NCBI GenBank assembly: GCA_022813625.1
Contig: JAKLMB010000042.1
Span: 124,001 to 188,000 of the forward strand
Source: Aaosphaeria pasadenensis
Lineage: Eukaryota > Ascomycota > Dothideomycetes > Pleosporales
DNA: 64,000 bases
Reading direction: 5' to 3'
Shown here: positions 1-9,953 of the stretch, piece by piece
Layout: every line of letters begins with the position of its first letter
Position numbering within the stretch: the first letter of the stretch is position 1
The notes under the pieces: model-generated
Databases searched by the model: none
Told to the model about the DNA's origin: nothing
What the model saw: only the letters and a program-made list of their open reading frames with translations
Translations under genes and position numbers: made by a program

Positions 1-350
1 ATAGTAAGCATACCTTTCAGGCAATGAACAATGAGATCTAATTCTCCTTGCTCGAGCATGCTTTCGAGCTCGCCGGTCCACAAACTCTTCGCATTCTCAC
101 CCTGACTCAATTGTTGCAATGGCGTGATTTTGTCCTTATCTCCCTGAGCCAAAACCGGACATATGTTATATGTTCTTTCTGGGTGTGCTTTCTTCAATGC
201 GAGTTCCACTGAGCGAGCCTGGATTTGCGCGAGCGCGGACCTGCGCGTCCCAATGTTTATTGGGGGAAATTGAGTGCTGGAGGAAGTGTTGGCGGCGCCG
301 GGTGCCGACCCTGTAGGTGGTTGGTCGCCTACCAAGGTTGCTGATGCCAT
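1..350 (-). CDS. HEM3: Porphobilinogen deaminase (hydroxymethylbilane synthase), 5' exon only
   Basis: This is the first exon (14..350) of a gene that runs off the left edge; bases 1-13 look like the start of an intron with a GTATGC donor. The enzyme polymerises four porphobilinogen molecules to hydroxymethylbilane in cytosolic haem synthesis. The 112 residues read show a fungal N-terminal extension rich in Ala, Pro and Ser, then the family start INIGTRRSALAQIQA (about 34-48), and later GELDLIVHCLK, which matches the strand before the family KDMPT motif; the donor splits that Asp codon. The start is the only upstream ATG in frame, at 350. The catalytic Asp and dipyrromethane Cys lie outside the window. 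Identification rests on clear motif recognition and is firm despite the truncation. Confidence 0.9.
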   Translation of the reverse strand, partial: MASATLVGDQPPTGSAPGAANTSSSTQFPPINIGTRRSALAQIQARSVELALKKAHPERTYNICPVLAQGDKDKITPLQQLSQGENAKSLWTGELESMLEQGELDLIVHCLKGMLT

Positions 351-2105
351 GATAAGGTTCCTGGAGATTTTGTGTATGTTGTAGTGTGATGTCGGTTCAT
401 GAGGTGAGATCTCTGAATAAGTTTGATTCAGACATCGCGGGGAGCACCTTTCGTCACGCCCCACCAGAATCCACGCTAGACTATATCTGGTTAGCGCAGT
501 GGATTCATTCCGCTTTGTTTCTCCGTGATATTTCCGTACTCCCTCCGTCTTCATCCAAATTGATCTTCAATTGCTAGAATAATTACCTAACTTAAAATAT
601 GACTAGTATACTATCCCATCTTCGTGTGAATTCAGTGGCATATCGTTTACTGATTCATTTAAATGTCCGACTGTACGAAAATGTGTTCGTTTTCAGTTCT
701 TTACACAGTACTTCGGCTTTGAAGCACTCCTCTATTACAAGATCATGAATTGAAACACTCCACTGCTGTCAGACTCTTTATATTGTCGACCTTGTCAGCT
801 TTTTCATATGGCCCTATAAAACGGTTCATCCAGTGGTTCGATATCTCAGCACCATATTATAAGATTTTGCATTACCTATATCGTACTGCATGACCGTCCG
901 AGAGGCACAGAAGCAGATCGTGTCCCTTCTGATGTATTTGTTCTGCTGAACGACCTATAAGGGTTACATACGAGGTGAATATTGAGAGTGTCATGCTGTT
1001 CTGCAATTCAATTCTTGGGTTGAATAATCCCTCACTGTAATGTCCTCTTAGTATCCGTTGGCAGACAACTGTCATCCCGGATTTTTCATTCTTATAAAGA
1101 CAGTCCCCAGGACAATGTCTAACAGCCAGGCATTCTGCGATTTATTTTCACTTGCAAGACACAATGGCAGAAGGCAAGTTGATACATGACTCAAACGATT
1201 TCATACGGTTCCACTGCATCGCAAACAAAATCTGACAAGGTACAAGCCGCCGGGGGGTAATGCTTGACAGAAAGCTCGAGAAAAGGATTACAACATGATA
1301 ATCTGGAGACCGAGACTCCATCCCTATGGATCTCTAAGAACAAATATCGCAGGCTCCAAGGAGTTAGCGTCGCAGCCCTCGGTATTTAATGATTCCCTAG
1401 AATAGCATTTTGCTTTAAGTTCTTCGATTTTTACGAGGACCAATACAAGTCCAATCCTTCGATTCAATGCATGTGCACAGAATCGAACGCGGTCATCCGG
1501 CGACTGGATTGGACCATCACGACATGAGCCACTCTCACCTTCGTCATCCAGGAAATTTCATGGCAGAAACCGCATGTATCTACACTTGTTCGGTCCACTG
1601 TACACGGATGTGGCTCGCCGAAATCTTGAGGTGAAGCGTTCCATTTCACCTTTTGAGTTCCAAGCATGAGAGAAATACGAGATGCCCCACCTTAACTTAC
1701 GCAATTATGCATCGGCTCGATACTATATCCAGCAACAATTTAGCGGTTTCTTCGAAATATAGTTATCTGATCCGCCCATAACCACAGGATCCCCCGGGAA
1801 AATACGATCTGATAACCACTCAGTGCATTGCATACCACTGCAGGGCCTCTTCAATAGGCATGTCCATTTTATCGATTGAACAAAAAAGCATGTCAGTGCA
1901 TGACTTCCGAAGTCGCAACTACTTTCAACTAGCAAAGGCTACATCTTTCACCAAGTAGTAGACTGTATGCTTCATACATGCCTATATATACCACCTAGCA
2001 GCAGCAGGAGGTAGGACGTTATCTCTACTCATTCATTTCACCATCAAAATTCTCCATTTAGAACTCCCTGCTTCGATTACCTCCCTCATTCAAGCCCCTT
2101 GCAAA
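351..2105. other. Intergenic, no supported gene
   Basis: This stretch holds only short overlapping open frames with no recognisable protein, no splice pattern and no biased codon use. It carries the HEM3 promoter at its left end and the promoter and 5' UTR of the small secreted peptide gene at its right end. Confidence 0.6.
1983..1990 (+). promoter_or_regulatory. Probable TATA box of the CS-alpha-beta peptide gene
   Basis: A perfect TATATATA lies 116 bp before the ATG at 2106, followed by a C-rich, A-rich leader. Spacing fits a fungal core promoter and a strongly expressed small secreted protein, but this is inferred from sequence only. Confidence 0.5.
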
Positions 2106-2306
2106 ATGAAGGTCTGCTCAATCATCGCCCTTGCCCTCGCTACCGCTGTATCCGCAGCCTCCACGCCCAAGAGAGCAGCTCCCTGTGGTGCAACCTACAC
2201 GGGTATCTCAGCTACTACCAATTGCATCGCATTCTGTGCAAGACAAGGTGGATCCTGCGGCGCTCAGACTGTCAATGGCTACCTTCAGTACACATGCAAT
2301 TGCTAG
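2106..2306 (+). CDS. Small secreted cysteine-rich peptide with CS-alpha-beta (defensin-like) spacing
   Basis: The 66-residue product has a clear signal peptide (residues 1 to about 18, ending AVSA-A), a short pro-region ending in a Lys-Arg Kex2-type site, and a mature part of about 43 residues. The six cysteines are spaced C-x12-C-x3-C-x6-C-x12-C-x-C. The CxxxC plus CxC pair is the signature of the cystine-stabilised alpha-beta fold used by defensins, and a Gly two residues before the fourth Cys (GSC) fits the gamma-core. From family knowledge such peptides are secreted antimicrobial or signalling molecules; activity here is inference. ATG context is CAAAATG. The GATTAC-like leader and TATA box upstream support expression. 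It could instead be a plant-facing effector or an unrelated six-cysteine peptide, since the x6 spacing is shorter than usual in defensins. Confidence 0.7.
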   Translation: MKVCSIIALALATAVSAASTPKRAAPCGATYTGISATTNCIAFCARQGGSCGAQTVNGYLQYTCNC

Positions 2307-2356
2307 GTAATTACCTCTACCATTTGTGGCTGGCAATGACTGACATATCGGCACAG
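2307..2356 (+). other. Probable 3' UTR intron directly after the stop codon
   Basis: The bases right after the TAG stop read GTAATT, then TGACTGAC as a branch site, then GGCACAG: a standard 50-nt intron for this genome. If spliced, it lies wholly in the 3' UTR of the small peptide gene and begins on the first base after the stop codon. Confidence 0.55.
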
Positions 2357-4649
2357 AGGAAATTTGCATACACCTCTTAACAGAGACTGCTAAAGATTTC
2401 TCCTAGTAATCTTTTCGACGACAATCGATCATTGGATGTTGACCTTGTTCCACAGCAATGGAGTAGCCGCTTATGAGGATGGCTTCAACGCGAGTACAGC
2501 AAAAGTACAAGAAATGACATACCAGAACATTTCACATTTGTTCAATGTGCCACCTATAAATACATTGGAAAGATTACCAAACAAATACAGATTAAAGTTC
2601 TATTGAGCGAATTGTAATGTGAAATACTGAACTACTAAAATGGCGAATTTACATAGAATACCATATTACAAAATTCCTCAGTAAGAGGTTCACTATCGAC
2701 AATTAAATTTAAAAATTGTTAACTTTGGGCATTAAGTGGCAATGCTTGCGTAATTTTGTTTTGAGGATGCGCTCTATCCACCGCCACATATTTTGTGGCA
2801 CCGGCCCGATCCGAAGTCAGCAAGGAGAAACATTTTATCGCTGTTTCTCCACTTCGCTTTTCATTCATTCATATTGGAACTTTTTAACAGTAACTATCAG
2901 GAGATAATCTACTTATCTATATTATAAGCTTCTTGCACGTGGGTCAAATTATCACGGCATCGTGCACTTTACTCTTGAAAGCGCGACGTTCCAGATCTCG
3001 TTCAACGCCATCATAAAGATGTAAGTCTGGTTGATATGTTCATGTGTACATCTAGTATTTAACGCCCAGCGTTAATTTCTCATAAATGGTAAAACCGGCT
3101 TTTGAGTAGTTAGCCCAAGTATATAGTGCGTCATTGAGGAGGAGTGAGCTGAGGTCAGAGCATGTGGCTTGACTTAAGACCTTGATTCAGAAACTGTTCT
3201 CGCCTTCGGTACTACTTGCAATGACCAACCTAGTGAGGAAAAAGGCCATCCCTCGACCACCTGTTGGCCGCAAGATAGGCAGCATAAAGATGTTCCGATT
3301 GTTTCCTCTGGGTTCTGAAATCGCTAGACAACAGAGAAAGGTGATATTCATGAAGAACCAAATGTCCGGAACCACATGTTGTACTTTCGTTTTGTCTTCT
3401 GGGCAAATCACCCGCAATATCGGTTATCAAAAAGCTCATCTCATGCAAAGAATGTTTTTCCGAAGCCTACCCTAGACAACATTAGAATCATGGACATTGA
3501 CTATGTATTTGGATTTGTCCGAAGAGACTGGTGTTAAACTGCTTTCGGTCATCCCAGTGCATAATATACTTCGCCGACTGAACCGATATCAGTAAATTCT
3601 CCGACAATCATCAGTCTACATTATTCCTAAAAGAGTTTCCAGATAACGCAGTACTAATAATATAGTAACACACAATGAGAAATCCAATGCAGTTATAAAA
3701 TGTATTCCCTAGAGACATACCTTTGAACATAACTTGCCCCTCAATCCATAATAAAACCAAAGTATACCATCTTCAGATGCCACTTATCGCGCATAGTCCC
3801 TTTCCCCACATTCTTGATCCTCTCATACTATACAAACGAAGTAAAGGTCATCTCTTCTAGTTATCTAATCTTGATTACTCTCCCGCACATCTTGATACCC
3901 CACCAAACATAGACACAACCCCCACAAATACAGCTTCCTAAACAAGCCTAGCTCCGGAACCATCTATGCATGTACCCTGACGATCCCTATTCAAACTCCA
4001 AACCAGCTCAATTCAATCCAAGTCAATCACGGCCAATCCCTATCGCACATGTTCAATCCAAAGACTCGCTACCATTGAGCTTCCTTATTCGAAAGCAGGG
4101 CCGTGACGTGACGCGCGGTCGGGGAATTTGGACGCTTATGCTCTGCAGATGCGGATGGTAACACGGCCAGCGAGTATTGACGAATAGTAAGGACGAACGT
4201 GGGAGGCGTGCGCTGAAGATGAGAGGCCCGGTATCGCAGACCGAAATGGGGTAAGCCGAGAAGATTCATAAGGCGAGATGCTTACTGGTCGATTCAAAAT
4301 ACTCGTGCTTTACAGTATCTTAAGGGCCGCCAATTGAATTTCTGAGTGGGCCATGGTCGGCGGATGGTGAGGTCTATTCAAGGTTAGGTGAGACCGAGAG
4401 TATGATATTCTAAGGAGAGATATATTACCATGCATGGTCAGGGTTGATTGATAGACCTTGATCGAATGCAATAGCCGCGGTGTCCTGTCGATCTTGGGCG
4501 GAGAATGCCGACCCAAGGTGTATGTCTGTATCGAGTGCAGGAGATATAAGATTGGGATGATCCCATAGAATTAAGCATCAGCCAGCTCACAATCTACAAA
4601 GCCGTCAAGCCTCAGAGTTCGTCATTCATTTGAGTATATCACCGCCGAC
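2357..4649. other. Intergenic, no supported gene
   Basis: About 2.3 kb of AT-rich sequence. Open frames near 3182-3475 overlap on both strands, lack recognisable motifs or introns, and look like chance. The right end carries the promoter of the RNase gene, with a TATAAG at about 4545-4550, some 100 bp before the ATG. Confidence 0.55.
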
Positions 4650-5181
4650 ATGCAGTTTCTTCCGGCTCTCCTTTTGGCGTTGACTCCTCTGTCTCTCGCT
4701 CTCCCAACCACCTCTCCCATTGAGAACACTCTTGAGGCTAGACAATGCGCTACCACATGTGGCTCGGTCTGCTATTCTTCTTCAACCCTCTCTGCTGCAC
4801 GTAGCGCTGCTGGTACGTGTCTCGCGAGCAACTTCCATTCTGCATGTAAAACTATTCACTAATGTGCGACCAGCAAACTACGTCAAGAACGGTGGACACG
4901 CAGGCAGTTCGACCTATCCACATGTCTACAACAACTACGAGGACTTCAACTTCGCTATCGCCGGGCCCTACTACGAGTTCCCAATCCTATCTAGTGGTAA
5001 AACCTACACTGGTGGTAAGTTCCATAGAGTATCTTGAAGAATCGCAATCATATACTGATTCAATGAAGGATCTCCGGGCCCTGATCGTGTTGTGATCAAC
5101 AAGAACGGTGCTCGCGCTGGTGAAATCACGCACACTGGTGCTAGCGGGAACAACTTTGTTGGATGTTCTGGAACTTCGTAG
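4650..5181 (+). CDS. Secreted guanyl-specific ribonuclease, T1/F1 family
   Basis: Three exons (4650..4812, 4874..5014, 5069..5181; introns 61 and 54 nt) give 138 residues. The enzyme cleaves single-stranded RNA 3' of guanosine, outside the cell. Residues 1-18 form a signal peptide; a pro-part ends LEAR before the mature protein at Gln32. Subtracting 31 gives RNase T1 numbering, and every catalytic position is present: Tyr69 (38), His71 (40), Glu89 (58), Arg108 (77) and His123 (92). Cys33/Cys41 and Cys37/Cys134 match the two T1 disulfides (2-10 and 6-103). The motifs SSTYPH, YYEFPI, GSPGPDR and THTGASGNNF are hallmarks. It is the ordinary short extracellular RNase, without the long loops of ribotoxins. 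Intron phases (1, 1) fit exactly. Role: nutrient scavenging or host interaction (inference). Confidence 0.93.
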
Positions 5182-5498
5182 GAGTGATTGGGGAAGAGTT
5201 CCTGAGGCTTATGGTCTTCTATGATGATTTATGCAAGAGCCGATGTTTTCATTTTCGCATTTCCTTTTCAGCCTCATAACAGTGTGCCATGGCAAACCAG
5301 CACGATGTTGCAGATCTATTGTAAATACTGCCTTTGCAAAGCTGTTACAGGAGGCCGAGCAGTCAGAATCGAGCCGAATTTGACATTTCACATCTATTCA
5401 GTTTTGTCTCGATTGAAATGTATGCTATCTTTCTAACGACACCTCGTACATTCTGAAATGATGCCTCCACTCTGTGGAAAAGGGAACTGATCAGAAAT
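5182..5498. other. Convergent 3' region
   Basis: A 317-bp gap between the 3' ends of the RNase and HET genes, which face each other. It should hold both poly(A) regions; nothing else is seen. Confidence 0.5.
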
Positions 5499-7908
5499 CT
5501 AAGTAATGGCTACCTCAGCCTCTATAGCGTCTTCCATCCACTGTCTATCCCAAATTGCGGCTAATCCTGTTCTCTCAAACATACCGTCTTTGCTCTCCAC
5601 AAGCAACAACCCCCATTGCACGCTTTGAGGTTCGGTGTAATAGGTTGCGGTAGCTAGATCAAGGAAATACAGCGTCTCAGTCCCACCAAGCTCCTTACCA
5701 TCATCAAAAACCGCCCAGCCATATGGCTCATTTTCCGCCCGCTCGATATGATAACCTGGCTGGTTCGCAGCGCGATAATCAAGTGTTTTCGTCTCCCGGT
5801 ATGGTGTATAAGACTCCTCCATCCTTCTTTTAAGAAACGTGTCGATCCTGTATTTCTTCGCCCTCATGCTTAACGCGCCTGAGTCGGTATCGCATCCTAT
5901 AATGCTACAATTCGTATGAAACTCGAAGTCCTCCCTCTTTTTATCGAATTCAAGGAATCTGAACCAAACCGGTCCGGAATGCGATGCCCAAGACCACGTC
6001 GGAAATTCCACAAGCTTATTATCGACAAATACTGGACTCCATAACAAATGCTCCGGCATGTCGTTCGCCCATGTACCAAACCAGTAGTCTTGATTTCCGA
6101 CCCATGGAGCTATCTGCAAAGTCTTCAGATCAATCCGGGTATATCCCTTCGTCTTCACGATTGATCGCGCTAGCCCCTCCAACGAGATCAACCGATCTTT
6201 GATGTATGTGAATGACCGCAAAGAGTGATCGGATATGATACGGCCCCATTCAGTGCACCATTCCGGTTCTGAGAGCTGATGGCCTAGGATCATACGCCCG
6301 GATTCGTCTTCCTGCTTCGTACGACACACCCATGACATACCATCAGGAAGGAAGTGGACTGTCCGTCTCGAGAGAATCCACTCCTGCGTTGCCCAGCCCC
6401 GAGCTGCCAAGGGGCTGAATGATGGGTGCATCGGTTGTATAAAGGGCTCTTGTCGCCATTCAATTGCGATGTTGTATTTTCCAACTATACATGGTCTGCC
6501 GCCGTCCGCTTGTTTTCGTATGAGGGGAACAGGAACCGATAGGATGGGTAGACAGCCGTAGTCGCGTGGCAAGAATAGTCCATTTGTAGAGTCCTTTGCA
6601 CCCGTTGCGGCGATAGTAAGGACTGCTTGCTCGTATATGAGGCCCATATCTTTGGACTCGGCAAGCCAGTCCTCTTCGCTGTCCTGGATGATGCATAATG
6701 AATCAATCCACAAGTAGCGCAAACCCAAAGCTCGCGTCACAATAATTGCATCGACGAAGGTTTTTGGTAAGCTAGAGAATGATATACCTTTCATGTGGTC
6801 TTGAATGTTTTTGGTGGTTGTCATCAACGGATGGTTCTTCGGTTCGCCCCAGCAATGGCTCAAAGCCACCCACTGTCCTGCTGGATATCCTTTTGTATCA
6901 ATCAATCTTGGCTCAGAGGTACTACCCGGTTGCCCAGTATCGATGAGTCGGGTAGGAAGTTCGAAACATTCCGAAGGATCTAATATGTCTCTTCCTATGG
7001 ACTTCATACACCATGAGTGACCCTCTTTGCATTGTTGCATCCAAGTTCTAATGATATCAAAGGATTGTAAAGAGGCCGAACTCCGGATAGGTGGCCGGCC
7101 AGCAATATATGGCTTCACGTCTTCATTGCAGGCTGTGCATTATTGTCAATAAATGCATGACTAGCATCAAAATACACGTACCTGTGGGAAGAAAGGTATT
7201 AAGCATTGTATAAACAACATTCCGCCTGTCATCTTGATGTGCCTCTCTGGGCCTCTGCCACACGATGCGAATACTGTCGAGCGTAAACTTATTGAAATGC
7301 TTACTGTCCTGGCCGAACTTGTTAATGTCGGAAAGGTGCAAGAAAATGGGATCTTTGCTATGCCATAGCTCGAGTAGAGCCGAGTGGAGCATAAAGCCAT
7401 GCTCTTCTCCTCGCAAAAGCCCGAAAACATGTTGTAGCCGACTCTTGGGGCTATCATAGGGAAATCCACGCTTGCGCGAGGTATCCATAACGATGGCAAC
7501 CTTGATGAGCTGACATAGTGCGCAATGTCGCGCAGAGTTTAAGATGGTCTTTGCTTCTCTGTGATGCAGGACAATATCTGGTGGCAACTTATCGTCGGCG
7601 TGAACTCCAACTGTTTCAGGTGGAAGCACGCGAGATCCGTCGAATACGGCGCGAAGGCTATTGAGATTGTGTTCGAGTGGCCATAATGGGTCCGGCTTGG
7701 GTCTCTCCTCCAATGGTCTGTCAAAAGAAAATATAAAGTCGGAGATCTGATCGGTCGCGGCTGTGCAGACACTGCAGAGATTCTGGCGCTCAGCAAGGCC
7801 GGCACTAATTGCATTCACATGTTCGGTTGGAGACAAGGACAGCAGCTCCTCTATTATCAATTTTTCATCGTTTCGAACTTTTGTTGTGGGGTTTTGCAAA
7901 AGATCCAT
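5499..7908 (-). CDS. HET-domain (heterokaryon incompatibility) protein
   Basis: Two exons (7908..7182 and 7132..5499; 49-nt intron, GTACGT...GCACAG) give 786 residues. The HET domain starts near residue 326 with YPAGQWVALSHCWGE and continues with RYLWIDSLCIIQDS (381-394), DW, and AVLTIAATGAKDSTNGLF, the three classic blocks. A distinct N-terminal region of about 240 residues contains Cys pairs (CSVC near 45 and CALC near 165), a pattern common before HET domains that may bind metal, though this is inference. HET proteins trigger cell death when unlike strains fuse, but most paralogues have no known role. The downstream exon would start with GTG if read alone, which shows the splice is needed. 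It is convergent with the RNase gene and divergent from a small orphan gene. No NB-ARC, WD or ankyrin repeats follow. Confidence 0.92.
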
Positions 7909-8726
7909 GGAATGCGTGTTGAGCGGTTCTTTTGCGTTTGTTACATTGTCAGCCAGTCACCTAGGAGGGGCATGTACACGGTTTTCGTATAACATAGCTG
8001 CCTAGTCACTCGTTTATTTTTACTACATTCAACCATTTCGCTCTTCTGTATGTACGAACATAGCCTCCTTTACAAGACAGGACCTTGAAGATTAGGCTGC
8101 CTGTGTTGTCTGGATTTCCGATTTTACTAGTAAATAAATTGAGCCAATGATGTAATAGAAGTTGAAGGCGGGCCATGATCTGAAAAGAGGCTGTGAACCT
8201 TCGTACGGGCCGTGCCGCTGCCAGGTTGATACTTTGTTACATTCCAGCTATTGCTTACATAGTTGAACTATGTTTTTACCCATAATACTATAATCTCACT
8301 GCATTTAGAGCGAAAATGAAATCGACAGGAACAGAGAAAACAACAGCATCATCATATCACCATCTAGCTCCCGAGTCATGAGGGTGTGAGATCCTTTGTC
8401 GAAGCGGGGGGACGTGCAATGTGAAGGATCATTTTATCATCTGGCAGTAGGAAAAGCTGTGAATGCTGAAGGCTGAGGTCGTTTAAAGAGGAGGTGGTGT
8501 GGTTGGTTGATTGTGTGGTGTTCATGCGACTTGCTCATGAGGCCAAAGTAGCGCCGATCGATCCCCAAACAGGGAGCAGTTCGAAGACAAGACACCATCA
8601 TTGGCACATCCCTGTAGATAATCCAAGTTATTGCTATCACAAGTGCCACCTCTAAATCCGCCGAAAGTTCGCATACTTAAACCATATCGACCATTATGGG
8701 ATGGTCAGAGTTGTGCATTCCATACA
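7909..8726. other. Divergent intergenic region
   Basis: About 0.8 kb between the HET gene start and the small orphan gene. It must hold both promoters. No ORF or RNA gene is supported. Confidence 0.5.
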
Positions 8727-9276
8727 ATGGCGAACGTTTTGGACACTCTAAAACAACCTCTTACATTTGCGCAAAGACAGGTTCTCCTAGCCCTACTCAT
8801 TCTTCAAGCTTCACGGACATGCTCTTATGTCTTCATCTCTTTAAATGCCGACATATACGGTAGAAGAATCTTCCAGGCGTGCGAAGAGTCTTTCAGCCAC
8901 TCCACCGTGTCTGACAACCAAACTACCCGATGGAATAACGAAATCACGGGCAAAGGTAACCCTATCCATCTACCAAACTGGGTCGTTAGACTGACCATTG
9001 TCGGAAAAAGTGCTTCAACCCCCTGAAAACATCAAGGTACAGCACACAGAAGACTTGGAGCCGGGCAGTGAAATCAACGTCGCAAAGGAAATCCAAAGAG
9101 ACGAGCAGGCCACGATGAGGGAAACGTATAGTGAAATAATGGCGTTAGATGCGAAGACAATCCAAGTTCAGCAAGAAACTATTCTTTCCCAACAAAGTGT
9201 CATTCGCTCTCAGCGAGACATGATCCGGCAGTTACAGGATCTGATAATAGCACAAGAGGCACTAATCCACGATTGA
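8727..9276 (+). CDS. Hypothetical protein with C-terminal coiled coil
   Basis: I do not recognise this protein. The model has two exons, 8727..8955 and 9011..9276, joined by a 55-nt intron (GTAACC, branch ACTGAC, acceptor AAAAG) whose phase links two otherwise separate frames, giving 164 residues. The N-terminal half holds a hydrophobic stretch (about residues 18-39, RQVLLALLILQ...) and the C-terminal half (about 110-160) is Gln-rich and amphipathic, with repeated QQ and I/L at heptad spacing typical of a coiled coil (ETILSQQSVIRSQRDMIRQL). The start is the first ATG in the frame. A second small unknown gene faces it 270 bp downstream. It may be lineage-specific; a spurious model cannot be excluded, but the exact splice match and coiled-coil pattern favour a real gene. 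Confidence 0.5.
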
Positions 9277-9545
9277 GAAGAGAAGGAAGTTATAGTGAAA
9301 TAATGATTATACCTGTAGAACAACCGCACCATCTCTGTGCACCGAGTAGTAGACGAATAGTTTCAATAGCTAATTTCTACTATCATTCACATAACATGGG
9401 CGAGTTCCCATATCACTCTTCTCCACTCAGTCCACCATTTGAACAGCCAATTCTCAAGGAGAATTACTCGCGTGAAGCAAAATTCGTTTAATTTCATTGT
9501 TACGTTGTCGGACAACCATTTTCTCATGATGTCCTCGTTTCCAAT

Positions 9546-9953
9546 CTACGATTCATCGATAGACTGGGCAATTTCATCCCCAACACTCCGGATGAAATCT
9601 TTCTTGGCAGCTTCAAGTGTATTGTGTGCATACCCTTCGATCATCTTGACGTTGCGGTAAACAAGATTTACTGAAGTATGGCTGACGTGAGAAGATTTAT
9701 ATACGACGGAGATATGCTTGAAATCCTCTAGTACATTGTAGTCCTTTATCGGTGGCGCAAGCCGAAGTACAGTTTTCTTATCACTCAGCAAATGAACCAA
9801 GTTGGCTGAATGCTTTCAGTATAAGCGGCTATCTCAGTACAGAGTTGACTTACCAGTAAGTGGCTTGGAGGCGGTTTCGTCAAAGCCAAAGTCGATCAGC
9901 ATTTCGTACACGTAAGAACGAAGCCTCTGTTTCAAATCTAATGTCTTTGCCAT
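9546..9953 (-). CDS. Hypothetical small protein (119 aa)
   Basis: Two exons (9953..9854 and 9805..9546) with a 48-nt intron (GTAAGT...ATTCAG) give a 119-residue, soluble, charged protein with no signal peptide or membrane segment. The start ATG begins MAKTLDLKQRL; the second exon has no ATG start of its own, so the splice is required. Weak alpha-helical character at both ends (KQRLRSYVYEMLIDFGF and EAAKKDFIRSVGDEIAQ) frames a beta-like middle (KTVLRLAPPI, HISVVYKS, SVNLVYRNV). I do not recognise the family and propose no function. It is convergent with the coiled-coil orphan gene. Confidence 0.55.
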
